Source: Planctomycetaceae bacterium
Lineage (GTDB): Bacteria; Planctomycetota; Planctomycetia; Planctomycetales; Planctomycetaceae
Direction: 5' to 3'
NCBI GenBank assembly: GCA_028284885.1
Contig: JANQQW010000231.1
Span: forward strand, 1 to 33,288
Length of the DNA stretch: 33,288 nucleotides
Position numbers and translations under genes: made by a program. This document shows, one piece after another, positions 17,001 to 27,036 of this stretch. Position 1 is the stretch's first letter, and each line of letters opens with the position of its first letter. Below the pieces are notes generated by a model. The model had not been told where the DNA came from, ran no database searches, and was given only the letters and a program-made list of their open reading frames with translations.

Positions 17001-17228
17001 TCGTCACGGCGTGCCAGCAGTCCTGCCCGGCGGAGGCGATCGTGTTCGGCAACATCGCCGACCCGGAGTCGGCCGTCAGCAAGGCGAAGAAGAGCGCGCT
17101 CGACTACGGGCTGCTCGACGAACTCAACACCCGTCCCCGCACCACCTACGCGGCCCTGGTTCGGAACCCGAACCCGACGCTCGCGGAGGAGGAAGGGCAC
17201 CACGAGGCCCACGGCAAGGAGGCATCCG

Positions 17229-17242
<14 letters not shown>
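14042..17242 (+). CDS. actB: Alternative complex III subunit ActB (molybdopterin-enzyme-like and iron-sulfur domains)
   Basis: The protein has 1066 residues. A Tat motif is present (SRRAFLKVMGASLALAGLQG, Arg 56-57) after a cytoplasmic lead of about 50 residues with YWRTLEALAETPEA, typical of ActB. Residues about 75-740 form the molybdopterin-oxidoreductase-like domain, which in ACIII binds no molybdenum cofactor. The C-terminal domain carries ferredoxin-type motifs: CIGCNACTVAC at 821, CMHCEHAPCEPVC at 876, CVGTRYCGNNCP, and CTYCVQR with a later CQQSCP. These would bind three 4Fe-4S and one 3Fe-4S cluster. Between the two domains (about residues 744-793) lies a linker with 15 His, alternating with Lys, Gly, Glu and Asp. 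The actC start lies inside its last codons. Confidence 0.96.
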
Positions 17243-18628
<1,386 letters not shown>

Positions 18629-18632
<4 letters not shown>

Positions 18633-19201
18633 GCACCGGTGTCGAGATTCGCGACGAGGTCGAGACCTTCGGCTATCTCGCCGAGTTCGAGACCCCCGAC
18701 GAGCTCGTGGCGGCCAGCCACGCGGCCTACGAGGCGGGCTACAGGAAGATCAACGCCTACACGCCCTTCCCGGTCCACGGCCTCGCGAAGGCGGTCGGAT
18801 TCGAGAAGAGCTACGTCCCGCTGGTCACGTTGATCGGCGGGATCGCCGGGATGATCGGCGGGTACGGGTTCCAGTTCTGGACGACGGTGATCGACTACCC
18901 GCTCGACGTGGGCGGCCGGCCGTTGCACAGCTGGGTGTCGTTCGTCCCGATCACGTTCGAGGCGACCATCCTCGGTGCGGCCGGTGCGGCCGTGCTCGGC
19001 ATGCTGGCCCTCAACGGGCTGCCGCAGCCGTGGCACCCGCTCTACAACGTCCCGGCGTTCGACCGGGCGTCGCAGGACCGGTTCTTCCTGTCGATCCGTA
19101 GCGACGACCCCAAGTTCGACGCCGACGCGACCAACGAGTTCCTCATCGGCCTGAAACCGCTCGAAGTGCACGACGTTCCCCCGTACCCGGTGAAGGACTG
19201 A
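18629..19201 (+). CDS. actD: Alternative complex III subunit ActD (DUF3341)
   Basis: The protein has 190 residues. The N-terminal domain (YLAEFETPDELVAASHAAYE, then AGYRKINAYTPFPVHGL) and two transmembrane helices (LVTLIGGIAGMIGGYGFQFW and ITFEATILGAAGAAVLGML) are the standard DUF3341 layout. The short C-terminal tail with RSDDPKFDADATNEFL also matches. It is a membrane subunit without cofactors that packs against ActC. It overlaps actC by four bases and is followed 4 bp later by actE. Confidence 0.96.
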
Positions 19202-19205
19202 CACC

Positions 19206-19838
19206 ATGTCCGACTTTCGCCGCAACATCACGTGTCTGTTCGCCCTCGCAGCCGTCGTTCTCGTCGGCTGTTCGCAGCGGATGGACGACCAGCCGAAGCT
19301 CGAACCGTACGAGCAGAGTTCGTTCTTCTCCAACGGCCTCGGCATGCGAGAGCCGATCGAGGGGACGATTGCCCGGGGCGGGCTCCGTCTCGACACGCAC
19401 TTCTTCGAGGGCCGCGTGGACGGCAAGCTGGCCCCCACCCTGCCCGAGCAGGTCGAACTGAACGAGGCGCTGCTCGAGCGGGGACGCGAACGGTACGACG
19501 CCTTCTGCTCGGCCTGCCACGGCCGCGCCGGCTACGGCGACGGCATGGTCGTCGCCCGCGGCTTCCCGGCCCCTCCCTCGTACCACTCCAACCGGCTCCA
19601 GAAGGTCCCGGTCGGCCACGTCTACGACGTGATCACCAACGGCCTCGGCCGCATGCCGCGTCTCTCCGACCGCATCCCGCCGGCCGACCGCTGGGCGATC
19701 GTCGCCTACACGCGGGCCCTGCAGCTGAGCCAGAACGTGCAGGCGACCCCCGAACTCCGGAAGAAGATCGAGGAGCAACTCGCCGCCGAGGAGAAGGCCG
19801 CCGAGCACTCTCACGAGGAGGGCGAGCACCATGAGTGA
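19206..19838 (+). CDS. actE: Alternative complex III subunit ActE, monoheme cytochrome c lipoprotein
   Basis: The protein has 210 residues. The lipobox LVGC places the acylated Cys at residue 22, so the protein is anchored by lipid on the periplasmic side. One heme site, CSACH at 101, is followed by GRAGYGDGMVVARGFPAPPS and a likely axial Met in GLGRMPRLSDRIPPADRW, the usual ActE pattern. The N-terminal DDQPKLEPYEQSSFF segment is also typical. The C-terminal 35 residues are rich in Glu and His. It probably passes electrons from ACIII to the heme c of oxidase subunit II. Its end overlaps actF by 8 bases. Confidence 0.95.
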   Translation: MSDFRRNITCLFALAAVVLVGCSQRMDDQPKLEPYEQSSFFSNGLGMREPIEGTIARGGLRLDTHFFEGRVDGKLAPTLPEQVELNEALLERGRERYDAFCSACHGRAGYGDGMVVARGFPAPPSYHSNRLQKVPVGHVYDVITNGLGRMPRLSDRIPPADRWAIVAYTRALQLSQNVQATPELRKKIEEQLAAEEKAAEHSHEEGEHHE

Positions 19839-21051
19839 CAACCGGACCGAACTCGAGCAACGCGTGTCGAAGCTCGCCCCGCTGGTGGGGGCCGGGCTGC
19901 TCGTCGCGGGTGGACTGTACGCCGTCGTCGCCCCCGGCGGCACGGGCGACGTCCTGCAGGCGTTCACGGTCGCGTTCGCCTACTGGTGGACGCTCGCCGT
20001 CGGCGGCCTCGCGCTCGCCGCACTGCACCAGCTCGTCTCCGGACGCTGGGGCCTGCTGGCGAGCCGCTCGTTCGAGGCGACGGCCCGCACGATTCCGTTC
20101 GTCGGGGTCGCGTTCCTGCCGATCGCCCTCGGGCTCGGACTGGTCTACCCGTGGGTCGGTGCCGGCGAGGAGTCCCTGGGTCAGAAGGCCCAGTGGTTGG
20201 AGCCCTCGTTCTTCACCGGCCGGGTGATCGCCTACTTCGCCGTCTGGACGCTCTTGGCCTACGTCATCACCAGCGGCTCCGTCGCCCGCGACAAGGAGCG
20301 GCGGAAGGGGCAGCGGGAGCGGCTCATCAAGATCGGGGCCGGCAGCCTGCTGCTGTTCGTCCTCACGGTCAGCTTCGCCGCCCTCGACTGGTTCATGTCG
20401 CTCGAGCCCGACTGGTACTCGACCATTTACGGCGCCCTGTTCGTCGTGGACGCCGGCCTGACGGCACTCGCGCTCGGCATCATCGTCGTCTGGCTGCGGT
20501 CCGGCGACGAGGAGAACGCCGAGTACGCGACGACCGCGATGTGGGGCGACCTCGGGAACCTGCTGCTCGCCCTGATCATGGTCTGGGCGTACTTCAACTT
20601 CTCGCAGTTCCTCATCATCTGGTCGGCCGACCTCCCCGTGGAGGGCGAGTGGTACTTCGTCCGGTCGGAGGGGGGCTGGCTGCTCTGGGCGAACGCCGTC
20701 GCCATCCTGCACTTCGTGGTGCCGTTCGTCGTGCTGCTGAACAACAACCTGCGGCGGTCGCCGAAGGGACTCGCCTGCGTCGCGGCCTACATGCTCGTCG
20801 CGCACTTCGTCGGCGTCTTCTGGACGGTCGCTCCCGCGTTCGGCGACGGCAAGTGGGCCGTCTGGATTCTCTCCTGGGTGCTGTGGATCGGCCTGGGCGG
20901 CGTCTGGCTGGGCCTGTTCTCCTGGCAGCTGGGGCGGTACCCGCTGCTGCCGGTGAACGATCCCGCGGCCGAGCGGCACCGCCGTCGGGCGGCCGGCGTG
21001 CACACCGACCACTCGATTCCCGCCGTTTCACCCCCGGAGGCGACGACGTGA
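19831..21051 (+). CDS. actF: Alternative complex III subunit ActF (quinol:cytochrome c oxidoreductase membrane subunit)
   Basis: The protein has 406 residues and about ten transmembrane helices. It is a distant, shorter relative of ActC. Recognisable parts are SAL-type helix AYWWTLAVGGLALAALHQLV, RKGQRERLIKIGAGSLLLF, AALDWFMSLEPDWYSTIYG and NFSQFLIIWSADLPVEGEWY. These match ActF, the second NrfD-related subunit. A GTG start of the next gene overlaps its stop (GTGA at 21048-21051). Confidence 0.95.
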   Translation: MSDNRTELEQRVSKLAPLVGAGLLVAGGLYAVVAPGGTGDVLQAFTVAFAYWWTLAVGGLALAALHQLVSGRWGLLASRSFEATARTIPFVGVAFLPIALGLGLVYPWVGAGEESLGQKAQWLEPSFFTGRVIAYFAVWTLLAYVITSGSVARDKERRKGQRERLIKIGAGSLLLFVLTVSFAALDWFMSLEPDWYSTIYGALFVVDAGLTALALGIIVVWLRSGDEENAEYATTAMWGDLGNLLLALIMVWAYFNFSQFLIIWSADLPVEGEWYFVRSEGGWLLWANAVAILHFVVPFVVLLNNNLRRSPKGLACVAAYMLVAHFVGVFWTVAPAFGDGKWAVWILSWVLWIGLGGVWLGLFSWQLGRYPLLPVNDPAAERHRRRAAGVHTDHSIPAVSPPEATT

Positions 21052-21473
21052 GCGAATCGCACGAACCAGTCGACCCGGTCGCGGCCGGGCACGAGGGAAG
21101 CCAGGTCGGGGCGTCGGTCGCCGTCAACACGATCGTGTCGGTCGTCGTCCTGCTGGGTGGCGCGTTCTGGATGACGTCCCTGTTCATCGGCGGTCTCGAG
21201 CGCCAGCCCGACCCGCTGCAGAACGACCGCAGCGAACTGGCCCGCGTGAAGACGCCGACGGTCCGGCTCGACCCCGCCCAACCCGCCTCCCGCCGCAACC
21301 TCGAGGCCGCGCAGAACGAAATCCTGGACTCGTACGGCTGGGTGAAGGAGCCGGCCGGAGTCGCGCGAATTCCGATCGAGGTGGCGATGACACGGCTCGT
21401 CGAAGAGGGCCTGCCGGCGAACGATACCCCCGAGGAGGAGACGAACGACTCTGCCGAAGGGGGACAACCGTGA
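21048..21473 (+). CDS. Uncharacterised one-TM protein of the ACIII/caa3 operon
   Basis: The protein has 141 residues from GTG 21048, which overlaps the actF stop. A hydrophilic N-terminus rich in Glu and His is followed by one transmembrane helix (VNTIVSVVVLLGGAFWMTSL). The periplasmic part has a Pro/Arg stretch (PTVRLDPAQPASRRNLEAAQ) and then a distinctive block, LDSYGWVKEPAGVARIPIEV, followed by AMTRLVEEGLP. From memory, similar YGWV...RIPI segments recur beside SCO or oxidase genes in other phyla, sometimes attached to SCO. This suggests an assembly or small accessory subunit role (ActG/H-like), but I know of no established function. The last 20 residues are acidic. The sco start overlaps its stop. 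Confidence 0.85.
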   Translation: MSESHEPVDPVAAGHEGSQVGASVAVNTIVSVVVLLGGAFWMTSLFIGGLERQPDPLQNDRSELARVKTPTVRLDPAQPASRRNLEAAQNEILDSYGWVKEPAGVARIPIEVAMTRLVEEGLPANDTPEEETNDSAEGGQP

Positions 21474-22321
21474 AGACGACCACCGTCGCCGTGACGCTCG
21501 GCCTGTTGCTGCCGACGCTCGTCTCGGCTCAGACACTCCCGACCGGGCGTGACGTGAAGTTCGGCGTCGACGTGACGATCGAACCGCATCTCGACACCCA
21601 GGTGCCCGCGGACCTCGAGTTCACCGACCAGGACGGACGGACGGTCCGGCTGGGCGAGTACTTCGACGGCGACAAGCCGATCGTTCTGCAGCTGGTCTAT
21701 CTCCGCTGCCCGATGCTGTGCGGTGCCCAGCTCGACGGACTGAGCCGGACGTTGGCCGCGATGTCGATGACGGTCGGCGAGGACTTCGACGTGCTGACGG
21801 TCAGCTTCGACCCGGAGGAGCCGCCCGCGCTGGCACGGAGCAAACGCGAGAACTACCTGAAGCGGTACAACCGCGAGGCGGCCGAGGAGGGTTGGCACTT
21901 CCTGACCGGCCGGCCCGCCGCGATCCGGAAGCTGACGGACACGGTCGGCTTCCAGTACGTGAAGGACGAACAGACCGGACAGTACGCACACGCCGCAGGG
22001 CTGATGATCCTCACGCCCGACGGTCGGATCGCTCGCTACCTGTTCGGCGTGGACTACTCGCCCCGCGACCTGCGACTGGCGGTCGTCGAGGCGGCCCGGG
22101 GCGAGATCGCCACGGTGACGGACCAAGTACTTCTCTTCTGCTATCTCTACGACGCGACGTCGGGCAAGTACGGCCTGGCGATCCTGAACCTTCTCCGGGC
22201 GGGCGGCTTGCTCACCGTCGGGTTGATGTTCGGCTCGATCGTCTGGATGTCCCGCCGCTCGGCCCGCGCTACGGCCGAGGCAGACGGCGAGCCCGCTAAG
22301 GAGGCCGACGATGCTGGGTGA
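21470..22321 (+). CDS. sco: SCO1/SenC family copper chaperone for cytochrome oxidase
   Basis: The protein has 283 residues from GTG 21470, overlapping the previous gene by four bases. After a Sec signal peptide (VTLGLLLPTLVSAQT), the thioredoxin-like domain carries the copper-binding CPMLC (Cys 80 and Cys 84) and a His at 174 in YAHAAGLMILTPDGR, the standard SCO ligand set. The LRCPMLCGAQLDGL context matches the bacterial SCO group found beside ACIII. A C-terminal transmembrane helix (LLTVGLMFGSIVWMSR) tethers it to the membrane, unlike many SCO proteins that are anchored at the N-terminus. It should insert copper into the CuA site of the subunit encoded next. Confidence 0.94.
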   Translation: MKTTTVAVTLGLLLPTLVSAQTLPTGRDVKFGVDVTIEPHLDTQVPADLEFTDQDGRTVRLGEYFDGDKPIVLQLVYLRCPMLCGAQLDGLSRTLAAMSMTVGEDFDVLTVSFDPEEPPALARSKRENYLKRYNREAAEEGWHFLTGRPAAIRKLTDTVGFQYVKDEQTGQYAHAAGLMILTPDGRIARYLFGVDYSPRDLRLAVVEAARGEIATVTDQVLLFCYLYDATSGKYGLAILNLLRAGGLLTVGLMFGSIVWMSRRSARATAEADGEPAKEADDAG

Positions 22322-23342
22322 ATTCCGACTGTGGCCCCGAGCCGCCTCCACGGTGGCCGAGAAGGTGGACACGCTCTACCTGTTCGAGGTGGCGGTCACG
22401 GTCTTCTTCACGATCCTGATCTGCGCTCTCGTCATCGGCATGGGCGTGATCTACCGCAAGGGGTCGCGAGCCGCCCGGGCCAACCCGCCCACGAGCAAGT
22501 GGCTCGAGGCGATCTGGGCGACGGTGCCGCTCGTCCTGGTGATGGTGATGTTCGCCTGGGGCGCGGCGGTCTTCTACGAGATCAAGACCGTTCCCGACGG
22601 GGCGATGAAGATCGACGTCGTCGGCAAGCAGTGGATGTGGAAGCTGCAGCACGCGAACGGGAAACGGGAGATCAACGAGCTGCACGTGCCGGTCGGCCGG
22701 CCCGTCGTGCTGCGGATGATCTCCGACGACGTGATCCACGACTTCTACGTCCCCGCCTTCCGGGTGAAGCAGGACGTCGTTCCCGGCCGGTACAGCCAGC
22801 TGTGGTTCGAGGCGACCGAGCCCGGAACCTACCACCTGTTCTGTGCCGAGTACTGCGGCACCGAGCACGCCCAGATGATCGGCAAGGTCGTCGTGATGGA
22901 GGAGCGGGCCTTCGCCGAGTGGCTGTCCGGAACGTCGTCCGACGACCCGCCGGCCGTCGCGGGCGAGAAGCTGTTCGAGCGGATGCGGTGCGGGACCTGC
23001 CACAAGCAGGGACCGGGCGGCCGCGGGCCCTCGCTCGTCGGCATCGCCGGCAAGCCCGTCCCGCTGAAGGGCGGGGGCAGCGTGCTGGCGGACGCGAACT
23101 ACATCCGCGAGTCGATCGTCCGCCCGCAGGCGCGAATCGTGGCCGGATACCAGCCGCTGATGCCGGCCTACCCGCAGCTGACGACCGAGGAACTGAACCA
23201 ACTCGTGGCGTACATCGAGAGCCTCGGTGCTCCGGGCGACGGTGACGCGGGCAGGTCCGACACGGGTCCGAGCACGCCCGTCGAGGACGCCACTCCTCCC
23301 GACGAGAACGAAGCTCCCTCCACGGAGGGCGAGAACGAATGA
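22311..23342 (+). CDS. ctaC: Cytochrome c oxidase subunit II with fused heme c (caa3 type)
   Basis: The protein has 343 residues. It has two N-terminal transmembrane helices, then the cupredoxin domain with CuA ligands: His 143 in VIHDFYVP, Cys 178 and Cys 182, His 186 and Met 189 in [27 protein letters not shown] is the usual aromatic entry patch region. A cytochrome c domain follows, with CGTCH at 227-231 and a distal Met probably in [11 protein letters not shown]. The fused heme makes this a caa3-type subunit. The last 35 residues are a disordered Pro/Glu/Asp tail. The start overlaps sco by 11 bases and the stop overlaps ctaD (ATGA). Confidence 0.97.
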   Translation: MLGEFRLWPRAASTVAEKVDTLYLFEVAVTVFFTILICALVIGMGVIYRKGSRAARANPPTSKWLEAIWATVPLVLVMVMFAWGAAVFYEIKTVPDGAMKIDVVGKQWMWKLQHANGKREINELHVPVGRPVVLRMISDDVIHDFYVPAFRVKQDVVPGRYSQLWFEATEPGTYHLFCAEYCGTEHAQMIGKVVVMEERAFAEWLSGTSSDDPPAVAGEKLFERMRCGTCHKQGPGGRGPSLVGIAGKPVPLKGGGSVLADANYIRESIVRPQARIVAGYQPLMPAYPQLTTEELNQLVAYIESLGAPGDGDAGRSDTGPSTPVEDATPPDENEAPSTEGENE

Positions 23343-25003
23343 TCGACGTTGCACGAAAAGAGCGGAACTACGTCGACGCGGACTACAGCGTCTGGTCGTG
23401 GTTCCTGACGACCGACCACAAGCGGGTCGCGATCCTGTACCTGATCTCGATCACGGTCTTCTTCATGCTGGGCGGAGCGGCCGCCGTGCTGTTCCGGCTG
23501 GAGTTGATGACCCCCCAGCCGGACTTCGTGATCCCGGAGACGTACAACAAGCTGTTCACGCTCCACGGGATCCTGATGGTCTTCTTCTACCTGATCCCGT
23601 CGATCCCGGCGGTGCTCGGGAACTTCCTGCTGCCGCTGATGATCGGGGCGAAGGACGTCGCCTTCCCGAAGCTGAACCTCGCCAGCTGGTACGTCTACAT
23701 GGTGGGGGGCGTCCTCACCGTGGCGGCCATCGTGTTCGGCGGGGTCGACACCGGCTGGACGTTCTACACGCCCTACAGCAGCACCTACGGGAACTCCGCC
23801 GTGCTGCTCGCCGGGCTGGGCGTGTTCGTCGTCGGCTTCTCGTCGATCCTCACCGGCATCAACTTCCTCGCGACGATCCACACCATGCGGGCCCCGGGCC
23901 TGACGTGGTTCCGGCTGCCGCTGTTCGTGTGGGCCCACTACGCGACCAGCCTGATCATCATCCTCGGCACGCCGGTCGTCTCCATCACCGTGCTGCTGGT
24001 GGCGGTCGAACGACTATTCGGCGTGGGCATCTTCGACCCGACCCTCGGCGGCGACCCGCTGCTGTTCCAGCACCTGTTCTGGTTCTACAGCCACCCGGCC
24101 GTCTACATCATGATCCTCCCGTCGATGGGCGTGATCAGCGAGATCATCGCCTGCTTCGCACGGAAGAAGGTGTTCGGCTACCACTTCATCGCGTTCTCCA
24201 GCCTCGCCATCGCGTTGCTCGGCTTTCTCGTGTGGGGTCACCACATGTACGTCAGCGGGCAGTCGATGTACGCGGGCTTCGTCTTCAGCTTCCTGACGAT
24301 GCTCGTCGGCGTCCCCTCGGCCATCAAGGTCTTCAACTGGACCGCCACGCTGTACAAGGGGCAGGTCAGCTGGACCACGCCGATGATGTACGCCCTCGGC
24401 TTCATCGGCCTGTTCACGATCGGCGGGCTGACGGGGCTGTTCCTCGCCACGCTCGGCATCGACGTGCACGTCCACGACACCTACTTCGTCGTCGCCCACT
24501 TCCACTACATCATGGTCGGCGGCGCCAGCATGGGGTACCTGGGCGGGCTGCACTTCTGGTGGCCCAAGATGACCGGCAAGATGTACCCGGAGACGTGGGG
24601 ACGCTTCTCCGCGATCGTCGTCTTCGTCGGCTTCAACCTCACGTTCTTCCCGCAGTTCCTGCTGGGCTACATGGGCATGCCGCGGCGGTACCACATGTAC
24701 CCCGAGGAGTTCCAGGTGCTGAACGTGATGTCGACCGCGGGGGCGTCCATCATGGGCGTCGGGTACCTGCTGCCGCTGGGCTACCTGCTGTGGTCGTTGT
24801 GGTACGGCAAGAACGCGACCTCGAACCCCTGGGACGCCCGTGGGCTGGAGTGGACGATCGAGTCGCCTCCCACGCCGCACAACTTCCACGAGAAGCCGGT
24901 GGTGACGACGGAGGTCTACGACTACGACCCCGAGCAGCCGCTGCCGCCGCCGTCGGAACGAGTCGTCTCGCCTGCCGAGTCGGAAACGGAGACCGTCCAG
25001 TGA
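23339..25003 (+). CDS. ctaD: Cytochrome c oxidase subunit I, A2-type heme-copper oxidase
   Basis: The protein has 554 residues and 12 or more transmembrane helices. Metal ligands are visible: His 76 ([11 protein letters not shown]) and His 389 for heme a, His 387 for heme a3 ([12 protein letters not shown]), and His 252, His 301 and His 302 for CuB. Tyr 256 lies four residues after His 252, as expected for the His-Tyr cross-link. The helix-VI motif is YSHPAVY rather than the GHPEVY of A1 enzymes. The D-channel Glu is therefore missing and the YS pair takes its place, which defines the A2 subfamily known from Rhodothermus marinus caa3. The C-terminal 50 residues are hydrophilic. This is the catalytic oxygen-reducing, proton-pumping subunit. 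Confidence 0.97.
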   Translation: MIDVARKERNYVDADYSVWSWFLTTDHKRVAILYLISITVFFMLGGAAAVLFRLELMTPQPDFVIPETYNKLFTLHGILMVFFYLIPSIPAVLGNFLLPLMIGAKDVAFPKLNLASWYVYMVGGVLTVAAIVFGGVDTGWTFYTPYSSTYGNSAVLLAGLGVFVVGFSSILTGINFLATIHTMRAPGLTWFRLPLFVWAHYATSLIIILGTPVVSITVLLVAVERLFGVGIFDPTLGGDPLLFQHLFWFYSHPAVYIMILPSMGVISEIIACFARKKVFGYHFIAFSSLAIALLGFLVWGHHMYVSGQSMYAGFVFSFLTMLVGVPSAIKVFNWTATLYKGQVSWTTPMMYALGFIGLFTIGGLTGLFLATLGIDVHVHDTYFVVAHFHYIMVGGASMGYLGGLHFWWPKMTGKMYPETWGRFSAIVVFVGFNLTFFPQFLLGYMGMPRRYHMYPEEFQVLNVMSTAGASIMGVGYLLPLGYLLWSLWYGKNATSNPWDARGLEWTIESPPTPHNFHEKPVVTTEVYDYDPEQPLPPPSERVVSPAESETETVQ

Positions 25004-25677
25004 GCGCGACCGTCGAACACGCCGACTCGTCGGCCGGATTCCTCGCCCACCACTTCGACGACCGCGCCCAGCAGAGGCAGGCGGCGGTGATCGGCATGTG
25101 GGCCTTCCTCGCCACCGAGGTGCTCTTCTTCGGCGGCCTTTTCGCCGGGTACTCCGTCTACCGGTTCCTGTACCCTGAGGCGTGGGTCGAGGGGAGCAAG
25201 CACCTCGACCACGTGTTGGGCACGATCAACACGGCCGTGCTGCTGACCAGCAGTTTCACCGTCGTTCTCGCGGTTCGCGCCGTGAAGCGTGGCGAGAAGG
25301 ACCATCTCGTCCGCTACCTGCTGACGACGATCGCCCTCGCCTCCCTGTTCGTCGTCGTGAAGACGTACGAGTACTGGGTGAAGTTCTCGCACGGGACGGT
25401 CCCGGGGGCGGGTTTCGAGCTGCACGACCTGTACGATCCCTCCGTCTCGTTGAACCAAGTCGAGTTGTTCTACGGGTTCTACTTCGTGATGACCGGGCTG
25501 CACGCCTTTCACATGGTCGTCGGGATCGTGATCTTCGCCGTCTACACACGACTCGCCCAACTCGGTCGCTACGACGAGAACTACCACACGCCGATCGAGA
25601 TGATCGGGCTGTACTGGCACCTCGTCGACCTGATCTGGGTCTTCCTGTTCCCGCTCCTCTACCTCATCGACCGGTGA
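25000..25677 (+). CDS. ctaE: Cytochrome c oxidase subunit III
   Basis: The protein has 225 residues from GTG 25000, overlapping ctaD by four bases. Family marks are [40 protein letters not shown] and the C-terminal [18 protein letters not shown]. It has about five or more transmembrane helices. It stabilises subunit I. The stop and the next ATG overlap as TGATG. Confidence 0.96.
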   Translation: MSATVEHADSSAGFLAHHFDDRAQQRQAAVIGMWAFLATEVLFFGGLFAGYSVYRFLYPEAWVEGSKHLDHVLGTINTAVLLTSSFTVVLAVRAVKRGEKDHLVRYLLTTIALASLFVVVKTYEYWVKFSHGTVPGAGFELHDLYDPSVSLNQVELFYGFYFVMTGLHAFHMVVGIVIFAVYTRLAQLGRYDENYHTPIEMIGLYWHLVDLIWVFLFPLLYLIDR

Positions 25678-25985
25678 TGAACGAATCCCCCGACGCACAC
25701 GGCCACGACGACGACGATCTCCGCACGATGCAGATCGTGTTCGCGGCGCTGATGGGGCTGCTGGTGCTCACCGTCGCCGTGGCCTACGTCGACTTCGGCG
25801 TGTTCACACTGCCGGTCGCGATGGGAATCGCAGTCGTCAAGGCGTTGATGATCATGGTGTACTTCATGCACCTGTCGCACGAGTCGATGCTGGTCCGCAT
25901 CTTCGCGGTCTCGGGCTTCGTCTCGCTCGGGTGCCTGTTCGCGATCACCTTCGCCGACTACATCGCCCGCTACCCGGCGAGCTGA
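25677..25985 (+). CDS. ctaF: Cytochrome c oxidase subunit IV (small membrane subunit)
   Basis: The protein has 102 residues. A short hydrophilic N-terminus rich in Asp and His precedes three transmembrane helices. The middle one, VKALMIMVYFMHLSHES, bears the conserved Lys and the YFMHL motif of prokaryotic subunit IV. It is the last gene of the operon, with the REPIN-like element starting 6 bp after its stop. Confidence 0.93.
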   Translation: MNESPDAHGHDDDDLRTMQIVFAALMGLLVLTVAVAYVDFGVFTLPVAMGIAVVKALMIMVYFMHLSHESMLVRIFAVSGFVSLGCLFAITFADYIARYPAS

Positions 25986-25990
25986 ACCAC

Positions 25991-26068
25991 AGGACGGGCA
26001 CTCTCGCCCGTCCCCGCTGGCCATCTGGCGTCCGAGCCGTGCTCGCGACGGGCAGGAGTGCCCGTCGT
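25991..26068. repeat. REPIN-like pair of inverted GACGGGC...GCCCGTC hairpins, probable bidirectional terminator
   Basis: Two hairpins, 25993-26012 (GACGGGCACTCTCGCCCGTC) and 26047-26066 (GACGGGCAGGAGTGCCCGTC), are inverted copies of one another with two mismatches, separated by 34 bp. It fills the gap between the stops of the converging oxidase operon and the reverse fab operon. The structure fits a paired REP element, and its position fits a role in ending transcripts from both sides. There is no T-tract. Confidence 0.75.
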
Positions 26069-26076
26069 ACGAAGCG

Positions 26077-26556
26077 TCAGCTCGAGACGTCCATGACGTC
26101 GAGCAGGCCGGACTCGAAGACGAAGTTCTTCTGGTCGACGTGCCCCATCGCCGGGTCGTTGTCGTCGAGGTGGACGAAGACGATCTCGCACTCGGCGGCG
26201 AGCGACTCGGTTCCGTCGTGCTCGCGGACGTGGGCGGTGACCTCGGTGCTGCCCCCCTCGTCGCGGGCGTCGAGCAGCGTGGCCGTGTAGATGAGTTGGT
26301 CACCCGGCCGCACCCAGCGGTGGTAGGTGATCTTGGGCACCTTGGCGAGGATCACGATGTGCTCGAAGGCGTTCTTCTCGCCCAGCAGGATGCCGCCGGT
26401 CTGGGCCATCCCCTCGAGCATCAACGACCCCGGCATCACGGGGAAGCCGGGGTAGTGGTCGTGCAGGTGGTCCTCGGCCATCGTCACGTTCTTGACGGCC
26501 TTGGCCCGCACACCACTCTCGAACTCGACGAAACGGTCGATCCAGAACCAGCGCAT
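26077..26556 (-). CDS. FabZ-like 3-hydroxyacyl-ACP dehydratase (last gene of the fab operon)
   Basis: The 159-residue protein has the hot-dog fold signature DHYPGFPVMPGSLMLEGMAQ, with the catalytic His of HYPG and Glu of MLEGMAQ intact. NVTMAEDHLHDHYPGF and PKITYHRWVRPGDQLIY are further FabZ/FabA-type segments. It should remove water from 3-hydroxyacyl-ACP. Compared with standard FabZ (about 145 residues) it has an extended acidic C-terminus (HLDDNDPAMGHVDQKNF). It is the second dehydratase of the cluster and is separated from the ACP gene by a stem-loop of 33-bp arms. Confidence 0.9.
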   Translation of the reverse strand: MRWFWIDRFVEFESGVRAKAVKNVTMAEDHLHDHYPGFPVMPGSLMLEGMAQTGGILLGEKNAFEHIVILAKVPKITYHRWVRPGDQLIYTATLLDARDEGGSTEVTAHVREHDGTESLAAECEIVFVHLDDNDPAMGHVDQKNFVFESGLLDVMDVSS

Positions 26557-26562
26557 GACGGT

Positions 26563-26653
26563 CTAGTGGGTAGTAGGTAGTGGGAGTAGGTAGCCAGGCG
26601 GGTGGGCGTGGAAACCTGAGGCTACCCACGACCCACCATCCACTACTCACTAG
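26563..26653. repeat. Large intra-operon stem-loop built of GTAGTGGG-like units
   Basis: The left arm 26563-26595 (CTAGTGGGTAGTAGGTAGTG and on) and the right arm 26620-26653 are inverted copies, about 80 percent complementary with one gap, around a 24-bp loop. Each arm itself consists of repeated GTAGTGG/GTAGG units. The right arm includes the stop codon of the ACP gene, and the left arm ends 6 bp before the start of the fabZ-like gene. Confidence 0.8.
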
Positions 26654-27036
26654 CCCAACTTGGACTCGACGAACTTCACGACCATCTCGACCGTGAACAG
26701 GTCCTGGATGTTCTCGACCTTGGGGTCATCGGCGAATGCGTCGATGTCGGCGTGGGGCATCTTCTCGCGCATCATGGCGACGCCCTCCTCGGTCACCTTG
26801 CCGTCGGCGACGTAACCGGAGTCGGCGGAGGCGAGGTTCTCGGGGAAGAGCTCGCCGCGGGGGATCTTCACGTCGAAGTTCTTCTCGAGGCGGAAGACGA
26901 TGTCGAGGAAGTCGATCGACTCGGCCCCGAGGTCGCCGACGAGGGTCGCCTCGGGGGTGACCTCGTCGTCGTCGAGGCTGAGGGCGTCGATCAGCGTGTC
27001 CTTGACCTTCTCGTAGACCTCTTCACGCGTGGGCAT
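26650..27036 (-). CDS. acpP: Acyl carrier protein, elongated form
   Basis: The protein has 128 residues from ATG 27036 (MPTREEVYEKVKDTLIDALS). It has the four-helix carrier fold start, LSLDDDEVTPEATLVGDLGA and then ESIDFLDIVFRLEKNF. The Ser of ESIDFL is the expected phosphopantetheine attachment site in place of the usual DSL. Normal ACPs have about 80 residues. This one carries roughly 45 extra residues between helix II and the last helix (from PRGELFPENLASADSGYV to HADIDAFADDPKVENIQDLF), after which it closes with TVEMVVKFVESKLG. Upstream in-frame codons up to 27129 are basic and unlike ACP, so they were excluded. It lies between fabG and the second dehydratase. Confidence 0.9.
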   Translation of the reverse strand: MPTREEVYEKVKDTLIDALSLDDDEVTPEATLVGDLGAESIDFLDIVFRLEKNFDVKIPRGELFPENLASADSGYVADGKVTEEGVAMMREKMPHADIDAFADDPKVENIQDLFTVEMVVKFVESKLG

